NCBI RefSeq assembly: GCF_019426345.1
Contig: NZ_JAHLLW010000014.1
Coordinates: 12,863-76,862 of the forward strand
Origin: Marinomonas lutimaris
Lineage (GTDB): Bacteria > Pseudomonadota > Gammaproteobacteria > Pseudomonadales > Marinomonadaceae
Length of the DNA: 64,000 nt
Reading direction: 5' to 3'
Made by a program: the position numbers and the translations under genes. The notes beneath the pieces were generated by a model that did not search any database, was not told the origin of the DNA, and was given only the letters and a program-made list of their open reading frames with translations. The first letter of the stretch is position 1. Each line of letters opens with the position of its first letter. This document shows positions 9,485 through 18,437 of this stretch, one piece after another.

Positions 9485-11059
9485 TTACTTCCAGCTTGAT
9501 TCTACAAAGCGAGGTAATTCATCAGGATAAGCGGTGAAATTCAGCTCCTTACTGAAGGCGTAGTTACTTGAATAAGAAAACATGGGTGCCCAATAAGCCG
9601 CTTCTGTGATTTTCTTAATCGCTTCACTGTAGTTTTTCTTACGAATTTCAGGATCAACATTGGTATCCGCAGCATCCAATAAAGCCATCACTTCTTTGTC
9701 ATGATTGATATCGTCTGCCCCCCCATTAAAATAAACACTGGTCATGGCTGATGCGTCGTTTACAGAGTAAGAACCCCATGTTTGGAACGCCAAAGGCACG
9801 TTTCCTGATCGCTGCTCTTTACGCAATGCCGCATAGGTCAACATGTGCATTTTAGAAGTGATACCAACCGCGCGAAGATCACCTAAAACAGCCTCGGCTA
9901 AATCCATGTCTCGATAAGCATAAAAATCGGTTTGAAAACCATTTGGATAACCAGCCTCGGCAAGCAAAGCCTTCGCTTTTGTAGGGTCGTACTCGAATTT
10001 TTTCCCAGCAGACACGTCGCAACCAAACTGAGAAGGGAAACATGGTGTATAAATCGCACGGCTACCGCCACGTACCAATTCGTTCGCTAGCGCGTCACGA
10101 TTAATCGCATAATTCACTGCTTCACGTACCAACTTATTACGAAATGGCGAATCCTTTAAGGCCTCGCTGCTGGTATCCATTGCTAAATAGCCCACTCGCA
10201 TAGTTTCGGAGCTAATCACTTCTAGGTTTGGCATCATTTTCATTTCATCTGCCTGATCAGACGGCACTCGCCAAGTCCAATCAACGCCGCCTGTCATCAG
10301 CTGAGCAAGACGAGCATCTGGGTCAGGAATGACTCTAAATTGGATCTTACCGATGGCTGGCTTTTTAATTGGACCACCTTCAAAATAGCCTTCATACCGC
10401 TCTAAATTCGCCCCTTCACCACTTAGCACCTCGGTGATTTTATAAGGGCCAGTACCAATTGGCGCTTTGGCATAGCCTTCAATGCCAACGGATTTAAAAT
10501 ATTTTTCAGGGAAAATAGGCGTTGGACCAGATAAATATTCCAATGCCGCTGGGAAAGGCTGTTTCAGCACCAAGCGCACTGTGTACTCGTCAACTTGTTC
10601 CGCATGATCAATCCAATCGACGTTTTGGCGGGTGACGATTTTAGACTCAGGTGACGTTACATAATTAAAGGTGAAAGCCACATCCGCTGCACTAAAAGCA
10701 TCGCCGTTTTGAAAAGTGACGCCTTTACGCAAAGTGAAAAGCAAATGAGTCGGATCTTCCCACTTCCAGCTGGTTGCCAACAAAGGCTGATACTCGCCTG
10801 TTTCCATGTCTCGATAAATCAAAGTATCCCAAGCAAGATGCGACAAAATAATCCCTTCCCGCACATTGTTGTGATAAGGACTGACGTTTTCTGGCTCAAG
10901 TCCCACGGCATACACCAAGGTATCATTCGCTTTATTAGCAAGTGCTGGCGCAGCCGCACCCACTAAAGAACATGCAATAAGAGCGCTGACAAAAGTTCTA
11001 CGTGAAGCGCGGTCTAATACTGATAATAGAGCAAACTTATTCTGACTGAGTTTTTTCAT
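9485..11059 (-). CDS. Periplasmic peptide-binding protein of the ABC importer (DppA-like)
   Basis: Extracytoplasmic solute-binding protein, family 5 (SBP_bac_5), 524 residues from my start. The N-terminus has a long signal: a basic stretch containing DRASRRTFV, then a hydrophobic core (SALIACSLVGAAA) and an Ala-Leu-Ala cleavage site near residue 42. The RR-containing n-region could be Tat-like but lacks the full twin-arginine consensus. Family landmarks include LRKGVTFQNGDAFSAADVAFT and the late VNYAINRDALA region. The start at 11059 has AAGGAAC before it; an upstream ATG at 11107 is less likely. First gene of the operon, so it delivers the substrate that the rest of the operon uses. Peptide versus opine or other amide substrate cannot be decided. 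Confidence 0.9.
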   Translation of the reverse strand: MKKLSQNKFALLSVLDRASRRTFVSALIACSLVGAAAPALANKANDTLVYAVGLEPENVSPYHNNVREGIILSHLAWDTLIYRDMETGEYQPLLATSWKWEDPTHLLFTLRKGVTFQNGDAFSAADVAFTFNYVTSPESKIVTRQNVDWIDHAEQVDEYTVRLVLKQPFPAALEYLSGPTPIFPEKYFKSVGIEGYAKAPIGTGPYKITEVLSGEGANLERYEGYFEGGPIKKPAIGKIQFRVIPDPDARLAQLMTGGVDWTWRVPSDQADEMKMMPNLEVISSETMRVGYLAMDTSSEALKDSPFRNKLVREAVNYAINRDALANELVRGGSRAIYTPCFPSQFGCDVSAGKKFEYDPTKAKALLAEAGYPNGFQTDFYAYRDMDLAEAVLGDLRAVGITSKMHMLTYAALRKEQRSGNVPLAFQTWGSYSVNDASAMTSVYFNGGADDINHDKEVMALLDAADTNVDPEIRKKNYSEAIKKITEAAYWAPMFSYSSNYAFSKELNFTAYPDELPRFVESSWK

Positions 11060-11257
11060 CGTTTCGTTCCTTTTAAGCCCTTTAAATTTGATATTCATGT
11101 AATGCAACTTTCATTCACACTATGCAAAAACAACCATTGCCACAATTAAAAAAAATGCAAAGAATCGTTGCCAAAAAGGCATGACTGTGGCGAAATATCA
11201 AAATACTAAAAACGCTATAAAAGCTGCTAATATTCATAAAAGTGCAGGAAAAACACG
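11060..11257. promoter_or_regulatory. Divergent promoter region between importer operon and LysR gene
   Basis: The interval separates the minus-strand importer operon from the plus-strand LysR gene, the usual place for LysR-type autoregulation and activation. It is AT-rich. I do not see a single convincing T-N11-A palindrome, so the assignment rests on gene arrangement only. Confidence 0.45.
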
Positions 11258-12202
11258 ATGAAAGCCGCATTACGTTTACAAGACACCGCGTTACGCTACT
11301 TTTTAGAGGTCGCAAGATATGGATCGATAAGCGAAGCTTCCTTGCACCTAAATGTAGCAGCGAGCGCTATAAGTAGGCAGATAAATAGCCTAGAAGATAT
11401 TCTTGGTACAACCCTGTTTGAACGCCGCCCTCGCGGCATGGAATTGAGTGCAGCGGGTGAAATGTTAGCCGTGTATGCACGTAAGAACGCACTAGAATCG
11501 GACAGAGTTGTGTCCGAAATTGCCGCTTTGGAAGGTCTAAATCGAGGTCATGTAAACATCTCGTGTTCGGAAGGTTTTGCGATGGAATTCTTACCACGTA
11601 ACATTGCAAATTTTCGAAAAAAACATGAAGGTATTCATTTTCATATCAATGTCAGCTCACCTGCGGAAGTATCGCGGCGTGTTAGTCATGGCGATGCTGA
11701 CATAGGCGTTACTTTAAATTTGTCTCCTGCCAAAGATATCCAAGTCGCCTATCGACAGCCCTCACCCGTCGTTGCTGTTGTCCATCCAAACCACCCATTG
11801 GCCAACAAAAAAACCGTCACTCTCGCGCAATTACAACCCTATCCGATTGCCTTACCAGAAGAAAACACCACAGTAAGACAGCTGTTTGATATCTGTTGCA
11901 GTCGTTTAAATCTGTTATTCGATCCCGTTTTGGTATCCAACAACATGGCGACATTAAATCGCTTTACGACCTATGAAGGCGGCGTGCATCTTGCGGGAGA
12001 AATATCTATGCGCCACCAACTGGCTGCCAACGAGCTAGTTGCCATCCCGATTCGAGACCGAGGCATGGACATTCGCAATATTGAAGTACAAACCCTATCT
12101 GGCCGCACCTTACCTGCAGCAGTGAGAGTATTTTTAGATTACATGATCGAAAAAATGCAGCATGAAGAGAACATTGAGGATATAAACTTGGCACTGTCGT
12201 AA
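11258..12202 (+). CDS. LysR-type transcriptional regulator
   Basis: 314-residue LysR regulator. An N-terminal winged helix-turn-helix covers residues ~8-67 (RYFLEVARYGSISEASLHLN, then SAISRQINSLEDILGTTLFER). A LysR substrate domain follows from ~95. It is divergent from the importer operon and convergent with dsdA, so the likely targets are the importer/M20/RidA operon and perhaps dsdA-amidase. The effector is unknown. The ATG has AGGAAA upstream. Confident for family; target assignment is inference. Confidence 0.88.
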   Translation: MKAALRLQDTALRYFLEVARYGSISEASLHLNVAASAISRQINSLEDILGTTLFERRPRGMELSAAGEMLAVYARKNALESDRVVSEIAALEGLNRGHVNISCSEGFAMEFLPRNIANFRKKHEGIHFHINVSSPAEVSRRVSHGDADIGVTLNLSPAKDIQVAYRQPSPVVAVVHPNHPLANKKTVTLAQLQPYPIALPEENTTVRQLFDICCSRLNLLFDPVLVSNNMATLNRFTTYEGGVHLAGEISMRHQLAANELVAIPIRDRGMDIRNIEVQTLSGRTLPAAVRVFLDYMIEKMQHEENIEDINLALS

Positions 12203-12248
12203 AAGCACCGCTGCGCCGCTATTAAAGAGAAAAAAATAGAGGGGAAGA

Positions 12249-12278
12249 AAAGAGCCAAAGCATTACTTTTGGCTCTTT
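12249..12278. terminator. Bidirectional terminator between LysR gene and dsdA
   Basis: Perfect 11-bp stem AAAGAGCCAAA / TTTGGCTCTTT with an 8-nt loop lies between convergent genes, with A residues on one flank. It can serve both strands. Confidence 0.75.
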
Positions 12279-12312
12279 CATTAAGACAAATGTACTTTAA
12301 GACAACAAGACT

Positions 12313-13635
12313 TTAAGACAGCAAGGCTTGGCCTTTTTCATAATAAGCTTTTCTTTCTTCTTCCGGCACCATGTCGCCACCGGTTGCCCAGATGATATGT
12401 GTTGCTTGCAACATTTTATCGCCAAGCTGGTGAGCCGTTAGGTAATCACCGCCCTCAGTTAACACTCGCAGTACGCCACTTACACCCGCGGCGCCAGACG
12501 GTTCCACTGGAATACTTTCTGCATCCACCAGCATGGCCAAATGACGATACATATTATCATCAGAAACCGTATAAATACCGCTGAGCAGCGAATCCATCAT
12601 AGGGCCAACAAAAGCAGAAGGTCGGCCAACTGCCAAGCCATCAGCACAGGTTTGATTATCAATGCCCAGCTCTTGCACTGAGATGCCATTATGCAAACCC
12701 GTTTCCATACCTAATACCATGCAAGGAGAATGCGTAGGCTCAGCAAAGAAACAATGCACATGATCAGAAAATACTTGTTTTAAGCCAAAAGTAATACCGC
12801 CAGGTGCGCCACCAACACCGCAAGGCAAGTAGACAAACAAGGGATGGTCCTTATCGACAACAATGCCCTGCTCGACTAGCTGTTTTTGGAGTCGTAACGC
12901 CGCTACGCTGTAGCCTAAAAATAATGACTTGGAATCTTCATCATCGATAAAATACGCCGTGTCTTTTTGCATGGCTTCCTGTCGCCCTTGCTCCACCGCC
13001 ACACCATAATCGGCAGTATGTTCAACAACATTGACACCTTTACTTCTCAGCAAGGCTTTTTTCCATTCACGAGCATCAGACGACATATGAACCGTGACAT
13101 CAAAGCCCAGTTTGGCGCTCATAATGCCGATACTCAGGCCTAGATTTCCAGTTGAGCCAACGACGATCTGATGCTTGGCAAACAGCGCTCGAAAAAGCTC
13201 AGAACCCAATACCCGATAATCGTCGCTAGTTTTTAATAAGCCATTTGCTAGCGCCAAACGCTCAGCATGCAACAAGACTTCATAAATACCACCACGAGCC
13301 TTAATGGAACCCGCAATCGGCAATTGATTGTCGCACTTCATCAATAAACGACCGAGGACTTCTAGATTCATCGAATCCGACAAGGCATGCTGCATAGCAG
13401 GAATGGCCTTTAATTCAGATTCAATAATGCCGTTAGTGACAGCTGTTTCTGGAAACACTTGAGCAAGATAAGGCGCAAAACGCGAGAGTCGATCTGAGGC
13501 ATCTAGCATGTCTGACATTTGCAGAGACAGCTTGGATTGAACCTCATCAAAACGCACTTTTTTCGGATTGACCCAAGTAATTTCCTGCAATGCAATGAGC
13601 GACTGCACAACAGGGGTAGAAATATAGTCAGTCAC
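12313..13635 (-). CDS. dsdA: D-serine ammonia-lyase (D-serine dehydratase)
   Basis: PLP enzyme that converts D-serine to pyruvate and ammonia, with aminoacrylate as intermediate. At 440 residues it matches DsdA. The PLP lysine lies in [11 protein letters not shown] (Lys112), the phosphate-binding loop is [11 protein letters not shown], and the C-terminal [10 protein letters not shown] motif is present. The start is GTG at 13635, with GGAG seven bases before it. It lies 29 bp after the amidase gene, so the two are probably co-transcribed. No DsdC-type regulator or DsdX permease gene is adjacent. The context suggests use of D-amino-acid-containing compounds. Confidence 0.93.
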   Translation of the reverse strand: MTDYISTPVVQSLIALQEITWVNPKKVRFDEVQSKLSLQMSDMLDASDRLSRFAPYLAQVFPETAVTNGIIESELKAIPAMQHALSDSMNLEVLGRLLMKCDNQLPIAGSIKARGGIYEVLLHAERLALANGLLKTSDDYRVLGSELFRALFAKHQIVVGSTGNLGLSIGIMSAKLGFDVTVHMSSDAREWKKALLRSKGVNVVEHTADYGVAVEQGRQEAMQKDTAYFIDDEDSKSLFLGYSVAALRLQKQLVEQGIVVDKDHPLFVYLPCGVGGAPGGITFGLKQVFSDHVHCFFAEPTHSPCMVLGMETGLHNGISVQELGIDNQTCADGLAVGRPSAFVGPMMDSLLSGIYTVSDDNMYRHLAMLVDAESIPVEPSGAAGVSGVLRVLTEGGDYLTAHQLGDKMLQATHIIWATGGDMVPEEERKAYYEKGQALLS

Positions 13636-13664
13636 TTAAATACTCCATGAAAGCTTTCGATAAA

Positions 13665-15152
13665 TTAGAATCCCATAAAACCGTCTGTATTTTTCAATGC
13701 AGGCAAACCAGACAACATAGCAATATCGACTCTTGGGCGCGCTAGATCGGGCGTTTTTTCTAACAAGGCTTCTAACGCTTTAGCAAACGCCAAGGTAGAT
13801 AAATCATCACCGCGTCGGCCAATAATCTGTAAACCAAACGGCATGTTGTTTTTGTCTCGCCCAACAGGCAAAGTCACAGACGGATGACCCGTTAAGGTCG
13901 ATGCATAGGCCATAGAAAGCCAGTGATAATAACTTTGTGTCGGCTTGCCATCAATCTGCTCTGGGTAAAGTTCATGCCAATCTCGTGGGCTAATGGTCGT
14001 GGTTGGCGCAAGGATAAAGTCATATTCTTCGAAAAACATCTGCCACGCTCGATACATGACGGTTTGTTTGTTCAGCGCACTCACCACATCTAATGCGCTG
14101 TATGACTCGCCTTCTTCAATATTCATCAGAATATTTGGCCCCATTTGATCAGGGTATTTGCGAGACAAATCACGATGATGTCCCGAAAAATTAAGCGCTC
14201 TTAGAACGGCAAAAATATGATCAGCGTTCTCACAGCTAGGATGGGCGTTGTCACATTGGGCGAATACAGCGCCAAACTTGTCGATTTTTTCTTGGAAGGA
14301 TTCTTTAATCAGTTTTTCCGTCATGGCAAAACCAAAGTCGTTGGTAAACGCCACTTTCGCACTGCTCAAATCAAAGTCTGGCAAATGACGATAAGCATCG
14401 GCGTTATGTTGCCCAACGCCTTCCACTATAGAAACCCAAGGGTCTCGACGATCAGGGCGAATCATCTGCGATAACATCAAACCAACATCTTCGACAGAAC
14501 GCGCCATTGGTCCATTGGTTGATATAGGAATTAAGCCAATTGGCCGACTGTGTCCCGGCACCACGCCCGGTGACGGACGAAAGCCAACCACGCCACAAAA
14601 GGCCGCAGGATTACGCAAGCTACCACCAGTATCCGATCCGGTTGCTAATGGCGTCATGCCACAAGCCAAAGCCACCGCCGAGCCGCCAGACGAACCAGCT
14701 GCCGAGCGCGTCACATCAAATGGGTTCGCCGTTGCACCATAAACCGCATTGCGTGTATTACCGCCCGCACTCCATTCTGGATTATTGGCTTTGCCTAATG
14801 ACAAGGCACCAGCTTGGCGTAACTGCGCGACCATTGGGTCATCGGATGTAGCCATATTATCTTTGTAAATTGTGCTACCGAATGTTGTTGGGAACCCCTT
14901 AAGGTCAACCATGTCTTTTACGCTCAGAGGCAAACCATGTAACGCACCCAGCGGCTCGCCTTTATCAATGGCTTTTTGAGCTTGCTTTGCTTGAATCATC
15001 AAATCGTCTGGATCACAAGCAACAATGGCATTCACCGCATGATTCACCGCATTCATTCGTGCAATACAACTTTGCGCCAACTCCATAACAGACAATGACT
15101 TTTGCGCCATCAAACGGCGCGCTTCAGCTGCGTTTAGATCACATGCTTCCAT
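13665..15152 (-). CDS. Amidase signature family hydrolase
   Basis: Cytoplasmic amidase of 495 residues with the Ser-cisSer-Lys triad of the family: Lys79 (LPLSVKD), Ser155 in AAGSSGGSAVA and Ser178 in TGSDTGGSLRNPA. The family includes acylamidases, GatA-like and peptide amidases; substrate cannot be read from sequence. GatA itself is unlikely because gatB and gatC are absent. It has AAGAAGG before the ATG and is the first gene of a two-gene unit with dsdA. A role in releasing ammonia or an amino acid from an amide imported nearby is a reasonable inference. Confidence 0.88.
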   Translation of the reverse strand: MEACDLNAAEARRLMAQKSLSVMELAQSCIARMNAVNHAVNAIVACDPDDLMIQAKQAQKAIDKGEPLGALHGLPLSVKDMVDLKGFPTTFGSTIYKDNMATSDDPMVAQLRQAGALSLGKANNPEWSAGGNTRNAVYGATANPFDVTRSAAGSSGGSAVALACGMTPLATGSDTGGSLRNPAAFCGVVGFRPSPGVVPGHSRPIGLIPISTNGPMARSVEDVGLMLSQMIRPDRRDPWVSIVEGVGQHNADAYRHLPDFDLSSAKVAFTNDFGFAMTEKLIKESFQEKIDKFGAVFAQCDNAHPSCENADHIFAVLRALNFSGHHRDLSRKYPDQMGPNILMNIEEGESYSALDVVSALNKQTVMYRAWQMFFEEYDFILAPTTTISPRDWHELYPEQIDGKPTQSYYHWLSMAYASTLTGHPSVTLPVGRDKNNMPFGLQIIGRRGDDLSTLAFAKALEALLEKTPDLARPRVDIAMLSGLPALKNTDGFMGF

Positions 15153-15591
15153 CCATACCTTCTTAGTGAGTTCTTCACATTGTCATTAGAATGGAACGAT
15201 GTTAAGCCGCAAAAAGGCATCGAAAAAGCGGAATAATTCGAAGGTATCCATGCATTTTAGGCAAAGCAAAATCAAGAGCTAACCTTAGGATCAGAAAAGC
15301 AGCCCTACCTTTTCAACAAAATATAACGATATTTTTATATCACATTGCCATCCAGTGCTTAATTTCCAAGAGTTTTCTTAAGAATCCTTAAGAAAACTCT
15401 GTTTTTGAAGAGATCAACACATCTTAAAAAGACTAAAAATCAAACATAACCCAATGAAAATAAATGCTTTTTTCTTGATAAATGAACGGTGAAATTAATT
15501 TGTCAATATTAATAAATTAATGATTAGGCATAAGGTTTTCTTAATCCTAGGCCTTTAATCTGAAGCTATACAAATTGAGGGGGTTTCCATT
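15153..15591. promoter_or_regulatory. Divergent intergenic region, amidase / hemolysin-family operon
   Basis: 439 bp without a gene, very AT-rich. It must hold promoters for the amidase-dsdA unit (minus) and the five-gene operon (plus). Its outstanding structure is the perfect inverted repeat at 15369-15400. The plus-strand operon has a strong GAGGGGG ribosome-binding site. I find no clear sigma-70 box pair. Confidence 0.45.
15369..15400. repeat. Perfect 14-bp inverted repeat, 4-nt loop, in divergent promoter region
   Basis: Arms AGAGTTTTCTTAAG and CTTAAGAAAACTCT flank AATC. It lies about 190 bp before one gene and 220 bp after the start of the other, with no gene converging on it, so a terminator makes little sense. 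It may be a regulator-binding site or a cruciform-prone element. Confidence 0.6.
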
Positions 15592-16275
15592 ATGCAGCAT
15601 TCAGATTCAGTACATACCGACACCATGCGAACCAAAGTCGCTACCCCAACTATGCCCTATGAGTTTGTTGCTGCAAATGCAGACGGTTGCGCTAGACGGG
15701 ATTTAGAAATCTTTGTTAAAGACGGGTTTGCAAAAAAATATCAAGCCGATGTAAACACTTTCATGCCGATTCTTCTTGGCATTAAAGCGCAAGGGTTAAG
15801 AGCAGTGATGGGCGTTCGTCGCGGCACTCAGCCACTATTTGTCGAACAGTATTTGCCTATGTCTATTACCGAGAGCTTACAAGAACACGGCATCTGGACA
15901 GAACGCGCCAGTGTTGCAGAGTTAGGCAATCTTTATAGCCAAAACCAACGCTTTACCTTGCCGTTATTAATGACAGTCGTAATGGGTTTGTATCTATCTG
16001 ATGTGAATTATTTGGTTTTTGCCGGAACAGATAAAGTTCGCCAACTACTTGGCAAGCTGAAATTGCCACTGACCTTTTTAGCAGATGCAAATCCAAACCT
16101 ACTAAAAAATGACGAAACACAATGGGGAAGCTATTACGACAACAACCCTAAAGTAATGTTTTTGGATGTAAAAAAAGCAGTCGCACTAGCGCTGCAACAA
16201 CCTGAACTTGAAGCCTTAATGGATCTTGTACAAGCGAATTTTCAACACTTATTGCAGCAGCTAAGGAACGCATGA
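15592..16275 (+). CDS. Thermostable hemolysin family protein (T_hemolysin)
   Basis: 227-residue protein of the family named after the Vibrio delta thermostable hemolysin. The family-typical core is here: ARRDLEIFVKDGFAKKYQAD, then FMPILLGIKAQGLRAVMGVR and PLFVEQYLPM. There is no signal peptide and no obvious pore-forming segment, which fits poorly with a secreted toxin. The order of motifs resembles GNAT/acyl-homoserine-lactone-synthase folds, as I read it, so an acyltransferase role is plausible. Its stop overlaps the start of the ligase gene by 4 bp. First gene of a five-gene operon. Family sure, function open. Confidence 0.82.
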   Translation: MQHSDSVHTDTMRTKVATPTMPYEFVAANADGCARRDLEIFVKDGFAKKYQADVNTFMPILLGIKAQGLRAVMGVRRGTQPLFVEQYLPMSITESLQEHGIWTERASVAELGNLYSQNQRFTLPLLMTVVMGLYLSDVNYLVFAGTDKVRQLLGKLKLPLTFLADANPNLLKNDETQWGSYYDNNPKVMFLDVKKAVALALQQPELEALMDLVQANFQHLLQQLRNA

Positions 16276-17765
16276 TGTGGTATTTCTCTTCTCCAGAATG
16301 GGCCAATAAAGTCGCCCTAATACAACAAGACAAACAGCTCACTTATCAAGCATTAGCCGATGCCGTAACTGCTCGTAAAAACTGGTTAATGGAGCAACAA
16401 GTGTCTCGTGTCGCCATCGTCATGGACAACACCATTGAGTGGGTTTTATTTGATCTAGCCTGCCAAGCAGCAGAGCTTTGTTGTGTGCCAGTGCCGAGCT
16501 TTTTTAGCCCGCAACAAACCACACACTTGTTAAATGAAAGCGGCATCGAATTGATGCTGACACAAGACAACAATAGTCCCAGTAACAGCTCAGCTAACCA
16601 TGACGCAACAGACAGCCCATTTGAAGGGGTTTATGTTACTCGTTTAACAGTACAACACGCACCACGAATTCCAACGGGCACCAACAAGATCACCTTTACA
16701 TCTGGCACAACAGGCAGCCCGAAAGGCGTTTGTTTGAGCAACGAATCCCAGCTAAATGTCGCCCATTCCATTGCTGATGCCGTGGCATTACAAGATGTTC
16801 GTCACTTGTGTTTATTGCCTTTGGCGACCTTGTTAGAAAATATTACAGGGATTTATTCGCCTCTTTTGGTCGGCGGAGCCATCATTCTGGCAAGCCAAGA
16901 AGAGCGCGGCTTTAGTGGTAGCCGTTTGACTCAGCCACAGCAGTTACTGACATTAATCAGCCAGCAGCAGCCAACCAGTTTAATTTTAGTGCCAGAGTTA
17001 CTTTCTTTGTTTGTTGGCGCCTGCCAACAAGGTTGGAAGCCGCCTAAATCTTTGCAGTTTATCGCGGTTGGCGGCGGTAAAGTTGCGGCTGGTTTGGTAC
17101 AAAAAGCGCATGCTCTTGGTTTGCCTGTTTACCAAGGTTACGGCTTATCTGAATGCGCGTCTGTGGTGTCATTAAATACACCTGCGCAACAGGACCAAGC
17201 TTCCGCTGGTGCCGTGTTGCCTCACAATCAACTACACATTAAGCAAGGTGAATTGGTGATCACTGGCAACCTATTCCTTGGTTACCTCAATCAACCCGAC
17301 AGTTTTTATCCACAAGAAGTACGCACTGGCGATTTGGTCAGTCTAACCAATGGTTTTCTGAATATTGATGGTCGCCAGAAGAACATCATCATTAACTCTT
17401 TTGGTCGCAACTTATCACCAGAATGGGTAGAAGCTGAACTTATGGCGACAGGGTATTTCCGCGAAGCATTAGTGTTTGGTGAAGCAAAACCTTATTGCGG
17501 GGCATTACTCAGCCCTGCAGCAGCAAACATCACCGAAGAACAAATTCAACAGGTGGTTTCCATGGTGAATCAACAGTTGCCAGATTACGCCCGCATTAGT
17601 ACTTGGCTCCCTCTAGCGCAGCCATTGATGACAATTCCTGGCATGGTCACCGCTACTGGAAAACCGATTCGCGACAAAATTCTGGCGCACTTTACAGACC
17701 AAATTGAACTTTTATACCAAGACAAGTTTTCACAATTAAATACCGTATATGGAGAATCCCTATGA
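16272..17765 (+). CDS. AMP-dependent acyl ligase/synthetase
   Basis: 497-residue ANL-superfamily adenylating enzyme. The P-loop is TFTSGTTGSPKGV (residues ~141-153). The YGLSECASV motif, RTGDLVSL hinge and catalytic Lys near the C-terminus (GKPIRDKI) are all visible. It activates a carboxylate as acyl-AMP and passes it to CoA or directly to an acceptor. No carrier-protein gene is in the operon, so the acceptor could be CoA or the amine or alcohol substrate of the T_hemolysin protein. It overlaps both neighbours by 4 bp (ATGA-type), so translation is coupled. Substrate unknown; the length is on the short side for an acyl-CoA synthetase. Confidence 0.88.
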   Translation: MMWYFSSPEWANKVALIQQDKQLTYQALADAVTARKNWLMEQQVSRVAIVMDNTIEWVLFDLACQAAELCCVPVPSFFSPQQTTHLLNESGIELMLTQDNNSPSNSSANHDATDSPFEGVYVTRLTVQHAPRIPTGTNKITFTSGTTGSPKGVCLSNESQLNVAHSIADAVALQDVRHLCLLPLATLLENITGIYSPLLVGGAIILASQEERGFSGSRLTQPQQLLTLISQQQPTSLILVPELLSLFVGACQQGWKPPKSLQFIAVGGGKVAAGLVQKAHALGLPVYQGYGLSECASVVSLNTPAQQDQASAGAVLPHNQLHIKQGELVITGNLFLGYLNQPDSFYPQEVRTGDLVSLTNGFLNIDGRQKNIIINSFGRNLSPEWVEAELMATGYFREALVFGEAKPYCGALLSPAAANITEEQIQQVVSMVNQQLPDYARISTWLPLAQPLMTIPGMVTATGKPIRDKILAHFTDQIELLYQDKFSQLNTVYGESL

Positions 17766-18430
17766 CACTTTACCAACGCCTACAACAAGAAACCCTAGCT
17801 GAAAGACAATACTTGGTGACATCACCTATTATCCAACGTTGTTTTCATGGCCAAATTACCTTAGAAAACTACGTCGACTTTTTGACTCAGGCTTATCACC
17901 ACGTCAAACACACAGTGCCATTATTGATGGCGGTGGGTAGTCGTTTACCAGAAGAAAAAGAATGGCTACGTGAAGCCGTTGGCGAATACATTGAAGAAGA
18001 AATGGGTCATCAAGAATGGATCCTAAACGACATCGCTGCCTGCGGTGCAGATAAAGAAGCGGTACGCAAAAGCCAACCCGCATCAGCAACGGAATTGATG
18101 GTGGCGTACGCCTATGATGCGGTCAATCGCATTAATCCATTGCGTTTTTTCGGTATGGTTTTCGTACTGGAAGGCACCAGCATTGCCTTGGCAGATAACG
18201 CCGCAGAGCAAATCAAAAACAAACTCGACCTGCCAGCGAATGCCTTTAGCTACTTACGTTCGCATGGTTCATTGGATCAAGAACACATCGTCTTCTTTGA
18301 AAATCTGATGAATAAAATCACCGATAAAAACGAGCAAGATCAGATCATTCATAGTGCGAAAATGTTTTTCAAATTGTACGCCAACATTTTCCGTGAGCTA
18401 GATGGCGCAGCTCAAGCCGACGCGGCATAG
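17762..18430 (+). CDS. TenA/PqqC-like heme-oxygenase-like diiron oxidase
   Basis: 222-residue all-helical protein of the TENA/THI-4/PQQC superfamily. Candidate metal ligands are in place: His47/His50 in YHHVKHT, Glu79-80 and His83 in YIEEEMGHQEW, Glu137 in VFVLEGTS, His168, and Asp172/His175 in LDQEHIVFF. This pattern fits the iron-containing heme-oxygenase-like oxidases (the UndA/CADD/PqqC-like group) better than thiaminase TenA. Such enzymes do oxygen-dependent cleavage, desaturation or N-oxidation. Overlap with the ligase gene is 4 bp. In this operon it probably oxidises the activated or transferred acyl product; that is inference. Confidence 0.82.
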   Translation: MTLYQRLQQETLAERQYLVTSPIIQRCFHGQITLENYVDFLTQAYHHVKHTVPLLMAVGSRLPEEKEWLREAVGEYIEEEMGHQEWILNDIAACGADKEAVRKSQPASATELMVAYAYDAVNRINPLRFFGMVFVLEGTSIALADNAAEQIKNKLDLPANAFSYLRSHGSLDQEHIVFFENLMNKITDKNEQDQIIHSAKMFFKLYANIFRELDGAAQADAA

Positions 18431-18437
18431 GAGAAGC

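Noticed and set aside
13665..15152. GatA subunit of the tRNA amidotransferase
   Set aside because: gatB and gatC are absent and the gene is coupled to dsdA; a general amidase is more likely.
15592..16275. Secreted protein hemolysin
   Set aside because: No signal peptide or pore-forming segment; operon context is enzymatic. The family name is kept only as a label.
17762..18430. Thiaminase II (TenA) for thiamine salvage
   Set aside because: The TenA active-site cysteine pattern is not visible, the metal-ligand pattern suits diiron oxidases, and no thiamine genes are nearby.
18402..18437. N-terminal extension of the SDR
   Set aside because: Overlaps the diiron-oxidase gene, lacks a ribosome-binding site and lies ahead of the normal Rossmann start.
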